From Pseudomonadota bacterium (lineage in GTDB: Bacteria; Pseudomonadota; Alphaproteobacteria; Azospirillales; Azospirillaceae): a stretch of 11,669 nucleotides of DNA. Shown here piece after piece: positions 1 through 8,505 of this stretch. The DNA lies in contig JAEYOB010000219.1 of NCBI GenBank assembly GCA_023412175.1, positions 1 to 11,669 of the forward strand, given 5' to 3'. The notes beneath the pieces were generated by a model. That model was not told the DNA's origin and searched no databases. It saw only the letters and a list, made by a program, of their open reading frames with translations. The position numbers and the translations under genes were made by a program. Every line of letters starts with the position of its first letter. Position 1 is the first letter of the stretch.

Positions 1-1062
1 CTGACGGTGCTGGTCGCCATCGCGCTGATCGAGGGCAACTTCTCCCGCCGCATCAACGAGGTGCTGCCCAAGGACGCGCCCAGCTTCTTCTTCGTCGACG
101 TCCAGCCCGACCAGTTCGAGCCGTTCAAACAGACCGTGCTGTCCATCCCCGGCACCAGCGGGTTCGAGGCGGTGCCGAGCCTGCGCGGCCGGCTCGCCAC
201 GGTGAACGGCGTGGAGGCGGAGAAGGCGCTGAAGAACCCGGAGAAGTCCTGGGTCATCCGCAACGAGCGTGGCATCACCTATTCCGCGGCCCCGCCGCGC
301 AACGGCGAGATCGTCACCGGCTCCTGGTGGCCGGAGGACTATCGCGGGCCGCCGCTGCTCTCCATCCACCGCGACGTGTCGGAGGCGTTCGGGATCGGCG
401 TGGGCGACCGCATCGGCCTGTCCATCCTCGGGCGCACCATCGAGGCCAAGGTGGCGAACGTGCGCGCTGCCGACTTCTCCACCATGGCCATCAACTTCGC
501 GCTGGTGCTGTCGCCGGGCGTTCTGGAATCCGCGCCGCAGACCTGGATCGCCACGGTGCGCGCACCGGTCGATCGCGAGCCGGAGGTGCAGCGCGCCGTG
601 CTGCAGCGCTTCCCCAACATCACCACCGTGCGCATCAAGGACGCGCTGGAGACGGTGTCGTCCATGCTCGGCAACATCGGCATCGCGGTGCGGCTGACGG
701 CGGCGATCACGCTGATCGCCGGCACGCTGGTGCTGGCCGGCGCGGTGGCGGCCGGGCACCGGCGGCGGGTCTATGATTCGGTGGTGCTGAAGGTGCTGGG
801 TGCCACGCGGAAGGACGTGCTTGGCGCCTTCCTGATGGAATATGGCCTTCTGGGACTGGTGACCGCGGTGATCTCCGGGATCATCGGCACGATCACCGCC
901 TGGGCGATCCTGACCCGGCTGATGCGCTGGGACTGGACCTTCCTGCCCTCGGCCGTGCTGTGGACGGCGGTGCTGTGCACGGCGATCACGCTGGTCTTCG
1001 GCTTCCTGGGCACATGGCGGGCGCTGGGGCAGCCGGCCGCGCCTCTGCTGCGCAACGAATGA
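1..1062 (+). CDS. ABC transporter permease, FtsX/YbbP-like, 3' part only
   Basis: The reading frame is open from the first base and stops with TGA, so only the last 353 residues of a longer permease are present. The visible part starts at the end of a hydrophobic segment. A soluble extracytoplasmic stretch follows (roughly residues 15-225), then three membrane segments (about 229-252, 275-303 and 314-338). The segment after the first of these reads RRRVYDSVVLKVLGATRKDV, the cytoplasmic coupling-type loop typical of FtsX-domain permeases. Whole YbbP-type permeases run to about 800 residues with two FtsX domains, so about half the gene probably lies upstream. Members pair with a YbbA-type ATPase and belong to the exporter or lipid/lipoprotein-handling MacB/LolCE superfamily; the substrate is unknown. 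The ATPase partner is expected further left. Family assignment is firm, function is not. Confidence 0.9.
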   Translation: MTVLVAIALIEGNFSRRINEVLPKDAPSFFFVDVQPDQFEPFKQTVLSIPGTSGFEAVPSLRGRLATVNGVEAEKALKNPEKSWVIRNERGITYSAAPPRNGEIVTGSWWPEDYRGPPLLSIHRDVSEAFGIGVGDRIGLSILGRTIEAKVANVRAADFSTMAINFALVLSPGVLESAPQTWIATVRAPVDREPEVQRAVLQRFPNITTVRIKDALETVSSMLGNIGIAVRLTAAITLIAGTLVLAGAVAAGHRRRVYDSVVLKVLGATRKDVLGAFLMEYGLLGLVTAVISGIIGTITAWAILTRLMRWDWTFLPSAVLWTAVLCTAITLVFGFLGTWRALGQPAAPLLRNE

Positions 1063-1073
1063 GCAGTCAAGCC

Positions 1074-1100
1074 GGCGGGCCGGGGCGTCTCCGGCCCGCC
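1074..1100 (+). terminator. GC-rich hairpin after the permease gene
   Basis: A perfect 10-bp inverted repeat (1074-1083 with 1091-1100, 7-nt loop) starts 11 bases after the permease stop. No T-run follows, so it may be a 3' stabilising hairpin or a factor-assisted terminator, not a classical intrinsic one. Confidence 0.5.
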
Positions 1101-1113
1101 GCCCTGGCGGCAT

Positions 1114-1142
1114 CTTGAACGACGACACCGACTCCACGATAT
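1114..1142 (+). promoter_or_regulatory. Promoter for the Bax-inhibitor-1 gene
   Basis: CTTGAA (1114-1119) and CGATAT (1137-1142) are separated by exactly 17 bases. Each differs by one base from the alphaproteobacterial housekeeping pattern CTTGAC-N17-CTATAT. The start of transcription would fall near 1149, giving a leader of about 35 bases. The CTTGAA form is also the core of alphaproteobacterial RpoH -35 elements, so heat-shock control is possible. Confidence 0.65.
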
Positions 1143-1183
1143 TTTAGGGCACTGAGATCAACACTCTCTCTTGAGGAACGACT

Positions 1184-1906
1184 ATGGCTGACCCGATTTT
1201 CCAGCGCTACGACACGACGGGCCGTGCGTTCGATCGGGGTTACTTCGACGAAGGCCTGCGCCAGCACATGCTGCGCGTCTACAACTACATGGGCCTGGGT
1301 CTGGTCGTGACCGGCCTCGTGGCGCTCTTCGTGGCGTCCAGCCCGGCCATGCTCCAGGCGATCTTCACCACGCCGCTGAAGTGGGTGGTGATGCTGGCCC
1401 CGCTGGCGTTCGTGATGGTGTTGTCGTTCGGCATCCAGCGGCTGTCCTTCGGTGCCGCGCAGGCGATCTTCTGGACCTACTGCGCCGCCATGGGCCTGTC
1501 GATGTCGGCGATCTTCCTGGTGTTCACCGGATCGTCGATCGCGTTGACCTTCTTCGTGACGGCAGGAACCTTCCTGGCGATGAGCCTGTGGGGCTACACC
1601 ACGAAGCGTGATCTGTCGGGCATGGGCTCGTTCCTGATCATGGGCCTGATCGGCATTCTGATCGCCGGCCTGGTCAACATCTTCCTGGCGTCGAGCGCCT
1701 TGCAGTTCGCCATCTCGGTGCTGGGCGTGCTGATCTTCACGGGCCTGACCGCCTACGACACGCAGCGCATCAAGGAAGAGTACGCCGAGGGCTACGACCG
1801 CGAGAGCCAGGGCAAGCTGGCTCTCATGGGCGCCCTGACGCTGTACCTGGACTTCATCAACCTGTTCCAGTTCATGCTGTCCTTCCTGGGCCAGCGCAAC
1901 GACTAA
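1184..1906 (+). CDS. Bax inhibitor-1/YccA family membrane protein
   Basis: This 240-residue inner-membrane protein has seven predicted membrane segments (about 34-52, 65-83, 92-114, 117-135, 147-169, 172-190, 213-234). That is the usual BI-1 topology and length. The family's two diagnostic C-terminal motifs are present: TGLTAYDTQRIKE (D192) and ALTLYLDFINLF (D223). These match the aspartates that form the pH-sensitive latch in the studied bacterial homologue YetJ, a calcium-leak channel. In proteobacteria the family (YccA, YbhL) is also linked to FtsH protease control. The ATG at 1184 has a GAGGA ribosome site six bases upstream. The gene stands alone with its own promoter and terminator. The specific role in this organism is not shown by the sequence. 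Confidence 0.95.
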   Translation: MADPIFQRYDTTGRAFDRGYFDEGLRQHMLRVYNYMGLGLVVTGLVALFVASSPAMLQAIFTTPLKWVVMLAPLAFVMVLSFGIQRLSFGAAQAIFWTYCAAMGLSMSAIFLVFTGSSIALTFFVTAGTFLAMSLWGYTTKRDLSGMGSFLIMGLIGILIAGLVNIFLASSALQFAISVLGVLIFTGLTAYDTQRIKEEYAEGYDRESQGKLALMGALTLYLDFINLFQFMLSFLGQRND

Positions 1907-1910
1907 AGGA

Positions 1911-1935
1911 AAAGGGGCGGCCGAGCCGCCCCTTT
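1911..1935. terminator. Hairpin 1 of a bidirectional terminator
   Basis: A perfect 11-bp stem (1911-1921 with 1925-1935, loop CGA) lies five bases after the BI-1 stop. Read on the minus strand, the stem is followed by TTTTCCTTT, so it can terminate transcription from the binding-protein gene at 1986-3209. Confidence 0.75.
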
Positions 1936-1943
1936 CGGGAAGG

Positions 1944-1978
1944 AACCCGGAGCCGATCCCCTCGGCTCCGGGTTTTTT
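1944..1978 (+). terminator. Hairpin 2, intrinsic terminator of the BI-1 gene
   Basis: A perfect 13-bp stem (1944-1956 with 1962-1974, 5-nt loop) runs into six T's (1973-1978) on the plus strand. This is a strong rho-independent terminator. With hairpin 1 it separates two convergent genes. Confidence 0.9.
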
Positions 1979-1985
1979 CGTGCCC

Positions 1986-3209
1986 TTACTTCTTCTTGAC
2001 CAGAGCGCACTCCGACTCCGCGAGCGGGCGATAGGCCTCCGCCGCCGGGATGACCGACTTGATGTTGTAGTAGTCCCACGGTCCCTTGCTCTCGGCCGGC
2101 TGCTTCACCTGCACCAGATACATGTCGTGGACCATGCGGCCGTCCTCGCGCAGGCGGCCGTTGCGGGCGAAGAAGTCCTTGATGGGGAGTTCCCGCATCT
2201 TGGCGACCACGGTCTTGCCCTCGTCGCTCGCAGCCGCCTGGACCGCCTTCAGGTAGTGCGCCACGGCCGAGTAGGTGCCGGCCTGCACCATGGTCGGCAT
2301 GTTGCCGCCGTTGCGCTCGGCGAAGCGCTTGGCGAACGCGCGGCTCTCGTCGTCCATGTCCCAATAGTAGCCGGTCGTCAGCATCAGGCCCTGCGCCGTG
2401 TCCAGGCCGAGGGCATGAATGTCGGAGATGAAGATCAGCAGACCCGCCAGCGACTGGCCGCCCTGGGTGATGCCGAACTCCTTGGCCTGCTTGATGGCGT
2501 TGGTGGTGTCGGTGCCGGCGTTCGCCAGCCCGATCACCTTGGCGCCCGAGCCCTGGGCCTGCAGCAGGAAGGACGAAAAGTCGCTGTTCGGGAAGGGGTG
2601 GCGGACGCTGCCCAGCACCTTGCCGCCGCCGCCCTTGACGAAGGACGAGGTGGTGGCCTCAAGGTCGCGGCCGAAGGCGTAGTCGGCGGTCAGGAAGTAC
2701 CAGGTGTCGCCGCCGTTCTTGACGGTGGCCGCCCCGGTGCCCTTGGCCAGCGCGTAGTTGTCGTAGGCCCAGTGGATGCCGGTGGGAGCGCAGTTGGCGC
2801 CGGTCAGCGCGGTGGTGCCGGCGCCGGTGTTGATGGTGACGATCCCGCGCTCCGCGGCGAGCTGCTGCACGGCGAGGCCGACGGACGAGGTGACGAGATC
2901 GAGGATGACGTCCACGCCATCGGTGTCCACCCACTTGCGGGCCACTGCCGAGGCGATGTCGGGCTTGTTCTGGTGGTCGGCGGAAAGCAGCTCAACGGGC
3001 TTGCCGTCGATCTTGCCGAAATCCTCGATGGCCATCTGGGCTGCCACAACCGAGCCCTGGCCCGCGATCGCGGAATAGGTGCCGGAAAGATCCGTCAGCA
3101 CGCCGATCTTGACGCCGTTGTTGCTCAACTGCGCCGCGTGCGCGTGCGACGCCATGGCCACGGCGGAAAGGCCGGCCATGAGAACGGCATAGAACGTGCC
3201 CCGCTTCAT
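1986..3209 (-). CDS. ABC transporter substrate-binding protein, branched-chain amino-acid (Peripla_BP_6) type
   Basis: This 407-residue protein starts with a Sec signal peptide: MKR, a hydrophobic stretch at about residues 5-20, and an AHA cleavage site near residue 25. It is therefore exported to the periplasm. The mature part opens with VKIGVLTDLSGTYSAIAG, the signature of the LivJ-like type I binding fold, and keeps YAFGRDLE and the SDF segment of the second lobe. Two cysteines (in GANCAPTG and near the C-terminus in ESECALV) could form a disulfide. Length fits the family. No permease or ATPase genes are adjacent, so the transporter it serves must be encoded elsewhere. Ligands in this family include branched-chain amino acids, urea, amides and aromatic acids; none can be chosen from sequence alone. 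The ATG has an AAGGGAG ribosome site seven bases upstream. Confidence 0.93.
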   Translation of the reverse strand: MKRGTFYAVLMAGLSAVAMASHAHAAQLSNNGVKIGVLTDLSGTYSAIAGQGSVVAAQMAIEDFGKIDGKPVELLSADHQNKPDIASAVARKWVDTDGVDVILDLVTSSVGLAVQQLAAERGIVTINTGAGTTALTGANCAPTGIHWAYDNYALAKGTGAATVKNGGDTWYFLTADYAFGRDLEATTSSFVKGGGGKVLGSVRHPFPNSDFSSFLLQAQGSGAKVIGLANAGTDTTNAIKQAKEFGITQGGQSLAGLLIFISDIHALGLDTAQGLMLTTGYYWDMDDESRAFAKRFAERNGGNMPTMVQAGTYSAVAHYLKAVQAAASDEGKTVVAKMRELPIKDFFARNGRLREDGRMVHDMYLVQVKQPAESKGPWDYYNIKSVIPAAEAYRPLAESECALVKKK

Positions 3210-3216
3210 GCATTTG

Positions 3217-3234
3217 CTCCCTTTTCGTATTATA
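3217..3234 (-). promoter_or_regulatory. -10 element and ribosome site of the binding-protein gene
   Basis: The minus strand reads a perfect TATAAT (3234-3229), then 19 bases including the AAGGGAG ribosome site (3223-3217) before the ATG. Transcription starting at the usual distance would begin at about 3222, giving a leader of only about 13 bases. The -35 region is weak (CGGTCA at 3257-3252), which fits an activator-dependent promoter. Confidence 0.5.
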
Positions 3235-3250
3235 CGGCTTGGAATGTTCA

Positions 3251-3264
3251 GTGACCGGGATCAC
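3251..3264. promoter_or_regulatory. CRP-like palindrome GTGA-N6-TCAC
   Basis: GTGA (3251-3254) and TCAC (3261-3264) with a six-base spacer match the core of CRP-type binding sites. The site overlaps the expected -35 region of the binding-protein gene. Eight specified bases can occur by chance, so this is a candidate operator only. Confidence 0.35.
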
Positions 3265-3424
3265 CCTAAGGGACGAGCGGGTATAGCGCAACGCTGCGTT
3301 CGCCGGATCACCCACGCGACATTGGCGCCGCGGGCTGTTCATGACCGGTGTATCCCCACCGCGCAGCAGGATGCCGCCAGGAGGGCGCGGAAGAGGCAGA
3401 TATCGGGAAAAGGAGCGGCGCGCC

Positions 3425-4609
3425 CTACAGCGCCGCGTCGAGCATCTCGGCGGCGACGATCCGGTCCTTGCCGGCCTGCTTGGCGAGATACATGCGGTGG
3501 TCGGCGAGTTCCACCAGCCGCTCCCAATCCTCGGGACGGTCGGTCAGGTACTCGGCGATGCCGATGCTGGCGGTCTGCGCCGTGCCGTCCGGCCGGGTGC
3601 CCAGGCCGATCTGGCGCAGCCGCTCGGCCGCCGCCCGCGCCCCCTCGCGCCCGGTGTTGGGCATTACCAGCAGGAACTCCTCGCCGCCCCAGCGCACCAG
3701 GATGTCGCTTTGCCGCAGCATGCCGCGTATGGCGTCGGCCGCCTTGCGTAGCACCCGGTCGCCCTCGTCGTGGCCGTGGCGGTCGTTGACCTTCTTGAAG
3801 TCGTCCAGATCGACGAACACCAGCGCCAGCGGGTGGTCGCTGCGCTGGGCGTGCGCGAACTGGAGGCGCAGCAGCTCCTCGCCGATTCGCCGGCCGAAGG
3901 CGCTGGTCATGACGTCGTGCGCGGCCTGATCGACCAGGGACATCATGAAGTGCAGCTGGCTCATCGCCGCCAGCGTCGCCACCACGGTGATCAACGCCAG
4001 CAGCCACAGGGCGCCGACATAGCTGGGGAACGGGAAGACCAGCGACCCGTACAACCCCGCCGCCAGGTGCGCCGACAGCAGCGGCATCGCGAAGATCAAG
4101 CCTTCCAGCGCCGTCAGCGGGAAGACGCTGAGACCCGCCACCATGACGAAGGGCAGGAACGCATAGCCCGCCGCCAGGGCGCCGGCAACGCCGACGACCT
4201 CGTGTTCGTTCAGCATGGGGTGGGACAGCAGGAAGAACACGGTGGGCACCGCCAGCAGCAGCGCCAGGCCGCGCCAGGCCGATCCCATGTCGTCGCTGAC
4301 CCGGTAGCCCAGAGCCAGCGCGCCGAACGCCAGGCTGGCGACGACGCGCAGCATGGCCAGCCAGCCCCACAGCGGCCATTCGAAGATGAAAATGTCGATG
4401 CCGATCCATAGCGGCGTCAGCAGGGCGAACGCCGCCGCCACCATCCGGACGCGCGAATGGATAAGAACGGCCCGTCGACGCTGGATGATCGGCGTGTGCC
4501 CGCCGGGGTGCATCAAGTCGCGCAGCTGCTCGAAGGACAGATCACCGCTCACGGCCTGGAACGCCCTCTCCGCGAATCGCCTGAGGAGATTCAAGGCCCC
4601 TGGATACAC
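3425..4609 (-). CDS. Membrane-bound GGDEF-domain diguanylate cyclase
   Basis: This predicted 394-residue inner-membrane enzyme makes cyclic di-GMP from two GTP. Residues 1-50 are cytoplasmic. About six membrane segments follow (roughly 55-76, 83-102, 112-130, 136-157, 165-187, 197-216), and the GGDEF domain fills 260-390. The catalytic signature is GGEEF (308-312), an active variant. The metal-binding aspartate lies in FVDLDDFKKVND (265-276). The inhibitory I-site RQSD (299-302) sits five residues before it, so product feedback inhibition is likely. The sensor region matches no MASE type I can name. I chose the GTG at 4609 because the strong ribosome site GGGAGGGAGG lies just upstream; a GTG at 4681 in the same frame has none. 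It lies downstream of dnaJ but a terminator separates them, so it is probably its own unit. Confidence 0.92.
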   Translation of the reverse strand: MYPGALNLLRRFAERAFQAVSGDLSFEQLRDLMHPGGHTPIIQRRRAVLIHSRVRMVAAAFALLTPLWIGIDIFIFEWPLWGWLAMLRVVASLAFGALALGYRVSDDMGSAWRGLALLLAVPTVFFLLSHPMLNEHEVVGVAGALAAGYAFLPFVMVAGLSVFPLTALEGLIFAMPLLSAHLAAGLYGSLVFPFPSYVGALWLLALITVVATLAAMSQLHFMMSLVDQAAHDVMTSAFGRRIGEELLRLQFAHAQRSDHPLALVFVDLDDFKKVNDRHGHDEGDRVLRKAADAIRGMLRQSDILVRWGGEEFLLVMPNTGREGARAAAERLRQIGLGTRPDGTAQTASIGIAEYLTDRPEDWERLVELADHRMYLAKQAGKDRIVAAEMLDAAL

Positions 4610-4655
4610 GCGATCCTCCCTCCCGGCAACGTACTTCACTGTGAAATTGTTGGCA

Positions 4656-4667
4656 TGCGTGCACGCA
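4656..4667. promoter_or_regulatory. Perfect 12-bp palindrome upstream of the GGDEF gene
   Basis: TGCGTGCACGCA is its own reverse complement and lies 47 bases before the chosen GTG start. Its position suits an operator overlapping the promoter or leader. No regulator can be named. Confidence 0.35.
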
Positions 4668-4786
4668 CCGGTAAAGTCCACCCAGGCTACCGGGGGCTTT
4701 CGCGGGATTGGTTAAAAATTCTTGGTGCAACCACTGCCCGTCAAGCCGCAAGTGGTATGACCGCCTGCGACGCGATGACACGACGA

Positions 4787-4818
4787 CAAAAGAAAACGGG
4801 AGGGCAACGCCCTCCCGT
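4787..4818 (-). terminator. Intrinsic terminator of the dnaKJ unit
   Basis: On the minus strand a perfect 10-bp stem (4818-4809 with 4805-4796, loop GTT) is followed by TTTTCTTTT. It lies 33 bases after the dnaJ stop and separates dnaKJ from the diguanylate cyclase gene. Confidence 0.88.
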
Positions 4819-4850
4819 CCGTCCGTCGGCCCAGGGGTGAAAGCCCCGGA

Positions 4851-6005
4851 CTATTCCTTCAGGTCTTCCCACAGCTCCTTCACCTTGGCGAAGAAGCCTT
4901 CGGACTGCGGGTTGGTGCCGCCTTCCTTGCCGCCGGCCTTCTCGAACTCGCGCAGCAGCTCCTGCTGGCGCTTGTTGAGGTTCATCGGCGTCTCGACCAT
5001 GGCCTGGATGTACATGTCGCCGCGGTGCGGGCTGCGCAGCACCGACATGCCCTTGCCCTTCAGGCGGAACTGATGGCCCGACTGGGTACCGGCCGGCACC
5101 GTGATCTTGGCCCGCGTGCCGTCGATGGAGGGAACCTCCACCGTGCCGCCCAGCGCCGCCGTCACCATCGGGATCGGCACCCGGCAGTGGATGTTGGCGC
5201 CATCGCGCTGGAACAGCGGGTGCGGGGCAAGCGCCAGGAAGATGTAGAGGTCACCCGGCGGGGCGCCGCGCAACCCCGCCTCGCCCTCGCCGGCCAGACG
5301 GATGCGGGTGCCGTCCTCGACGCCGGCGGGGATGTTGACCTGAAGGGTCTTCTCCTTGCGCTGGCGCCCGGCGCCGCCGCAGCTCTTGCAGGCGTCCTTG
5401 ATGATACGGCCCTGGCCGTGGCAGGCCGGGCAGGTGCGTTCGATGGTGAAGAAGCCCTGCTGCGCGCGCACCTTGCCGTGGCCGGCGCAGGTCGGACAGG
5501 CGACCGGCTGCGTGCCCGCCGCCGCGCCCGAGCCGCTGCAGCTCTCGCACGCCACCGAGGTCGGCACCCGCACCGTCGCCTGCGAGCCCTTGAAGGCCTC
5601 CTCCAGGCTGATCTCAAGATTGTAGCGCAGGTCCTGGCCTCGGCCGGAGCCGCCGCCCTGGCGACGGCCGCCGCCGCCCATGAACTCGCCGAACATCTCG
5701 TCGAAAATGTCGGCGAAGCCACCGCCGAAATCGAAACCGCCACCACCGCCGAAGCCGCCCGGTCCGCCGCGGCCGCCGTTCTCGAACGCCTGATGGCCGA
5801 AGCGGTCGTAGGCGGCGCGCTTCTGCTCGTCCTTCAGGACGTCGTAGGCTTCGTTGATTTCCTTGAATTTATGCTCGGCTTCTTCGTTCCCGGGGTTGCG
5901 GTCCGGGTGGTACTGCATCGCGAGCTTGCGGTACGCCTTCTTGATCTCGTCCGCGCTGGCGGTCTTCGCCACACCGAGCAGTTCGTAATAGTCCTGTTTC
6001 GCCAT
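4851..6005 (-). CDS. dnaJ: Chaperone protein DnaJ (Hsp40)
   Basis: DnaJ is the cytoplasmic co-chaperone that delivers unfolded proteins to DnaK and stimulates its ATPase. The 384-residue protein has the full type I layout. The J domain is at 1-70, with the essential HPD at 33-35. The Gly/Phe-rich linker is at about 75-122. Four CXXCXGXG zinc repeats begin at C153, C170, C192 and C206. The C-terminal substrate-binding domains then follow. Length matches the family (about 375-385). I take the ATG at 6005 because [12 protein letters not shown] is the universal DnaJ N-terminus; an in-frame ATG at 6038 would add 11 unrelated residues. The ribosome site is weak. The gene follows dnaK by 106 bases and probably shares its transcript. 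All key residues are present. Confidence 0.98.
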   Translation of the reverse strand: MAKQDYYELLGVAKTASADEIKKAYRKLAMQYHPDRNPGNEEAEHKFKEINEAYDVLKDEQKRAAYDRFGHQAFENGGRGGPGGFGGGGGFDFGGGFADIFDEMFGEFMGGGGRRQGGGSGRGQDLRYNLEISLEEAFKGSQATVRVPTSVACESCSGSGAAAGTQPVACPTCAGHGKVRAQQGFFTIERTCPACHGQGRIIKDACKSCGGAGRQRKEKTLQVNIPAGVEDGTRIRLAGEGEAGLRGAPPGDLYIFLALAPHPLFQRDGANIHCRVPIPMVTAALGGTVEVPSIDGTRAKITVPAGTQSGHQFRLKGKGMSVLRSPHRGDMYIQAMVETPMNLNKRQQELLREFEKAGGKEGGTNPQSEGFFAKVKELWEDLKE

Positions 6006-6044
6006 AGAGCCCCGAGCGCCTCGCGTTCGACCCGACATACCGTT

Positions 6045-6104
6045 CCGGCCCGCTTCCTGGGTGGCAGCGGGCCGGAGGGTATAACACGGGTCCGGTCAGA
6101 CCCG
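6045..6104 (-). other. dnaK-dnaJ intercistronic hairpins
   Basis: Two inverted repeats sit in the 106-base gap: a perfect 10-bp stem (6045-6054 with 6066-6075, 11-nt loop) and a 6-bp stem (6087-6092 with 6099-6104). Neither is followed by a T-run. They more likely affect message processing or stability, lowering DnaJ relative to DnaK, than end transcription. Confidence 0.5.
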
Positions 6105-6111
6105 GCGTGAC

Positions 6112-8043
<1,932 letters not shown>

Positions 8044-8154
8044 GTCTAAACCTCTGTTTTCCGGCAGATCGGCGGCGGCCCAGTGAACCGGCACCGCCGT
8101 GATCCCCATTCGGTTCGGTTGGAACGGTCGGGGTGAACGCGACTGTCGCCGGAG

Positions 8155-8183
8155 ATATAGGCAGGTGCGCCACAGCGTGCAAC
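8155..8183 (-). promoter_or_regulatory. Candidate dnaK promoter
   Basis: On the minus strand GTTGCA (8183-8178) and CTATAT (8160-8155) are 17 bases apart. The -10 matches the alphaproteobacterial housekeeping element exactly, and the wider CCTATAT also suits RpoH-type -10 elements. The -35 is partial. The start would be near 8148, about 105 bases before the ATG. A bulged 9-bp inverted repeat (8181-8190 with 8212-8220) overlaps the -35 edge. No CIRCE operator is present. Confidence 0.5.
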
Positions 8184-8258
8184 GCCCTCACGCGTCGTCG
8201 ATGCGCGAAGATGAGGCGTTCGGGCGAACAGGCGCGCCGGCCGGTCACCCGCGCCACG

Positions 8259-8324
8259 CGGAACATAAGAACATGACTGCATACAGAGATATGTTCCGTA
8301 TATATGGCCAAACGCCATATCTCT
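8259..8324. repeat. Overlapping inverted repeats with two alternative foldings
   Basis: Three perfect pairings share sequence. P1 is 8259-8267 with 8290-8298 (9 bp). P2 is 8285-8293 with 8316-8324 (9 bp). P3 is 8302-8308 with 8314-8320 (7 bp, loop CAAAC). P2 excludes both P1 and P3, while P1 and P3 can form together. GAACAT also occurs twice directly (8261-8266, 8269-8274) and once inverted (8291-8296). Confidence 0.6.
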
Positions 8325-8342
8325 TACCAGAACGCGAAGCAC

Positions 8343-8355
8343 CGATACAGTATCG
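8343..8355. promoter_or_regulatory. Odd palindrome CGATAC-A-GTATCG
   Basis: Perfect 6-bp arms flank a single A. A one-base gap cannot form an RNA loop, so it fits a dimeric DNA-binding protein site better. The regulator is unknown. Confidence 0.35.
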
Positions 8356-8385
8356 CAACCATTAAAATCGGACAAACCGCCGCCA

Positions 8386-8401
8386 TTAACCTTCCGTTAA
8401 C
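8386..8401 (+). promoter_or_regulatory. Candidate CtrA-binding site
   Basis: TTAA (8386-8389), seven bases, then TTAAC (8397-8401) matches the published full CtrA consensus TTAA-N7-TTAAC without a mismatch. CtrA is a cell-cycle and motility regulator of alphaproteobacteria. The site is about 195 bases before the 67-residue gene at 8595. Confidence 0.45.
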
Positions 8402-8477
8402 AGCAATTATCCGCCCCCGGACGGCGCGACCAATTGTCCACCGCCGGCCGACTACTGCATGCCACAAGAATCTAATA

Positions 8478-8505
8478 GTGAAGACCGTACGCATTTATGT
8501 TATAT
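8478..8505 (+). promoter_or_regulatory. Weak candidate promoter for the 67-residue gene
   Basis: TTATAT (8500-8505) is one base from the CTATAT -10. GTGAAG (8478-8483) sits 16 bases upstream as a poor -35. A start near 8512 would place the 8510-8548 stem at the 5' end of an 83-base leader. Confidence 0.25.

Noticed and set aside
1980..3254. 424-residue open frame antisense to the binding-protein gene
   Set aside because: It is the shadow of a clear signal-peptide-bearing protein; its product is low-complexity and has no family features.
6006..6038. Upstream ATG of dnaJ at 6038
   Set aside because: It would add 11 residues not found in DnaJ proteins; [10 protein letters not shown] at 6005 is the family start.
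8104..8114. CCCCATTC as an E. coli-type heat-shock -10 on the plus strand
   Set aside because: No matching -35 at the right distance, and it points away from dnaK.
8044..8183. CIRCE operator in front of dnaK
   Set aside because: No TTAGCACTC-N9-GAGTGCTAA-like sequence is present.
8261..8272. Alphaproteobacterial LexA box (GTTC-N7-GTTC)
   Set aside because: The GAAC repeats here are four bases apart, not seven.
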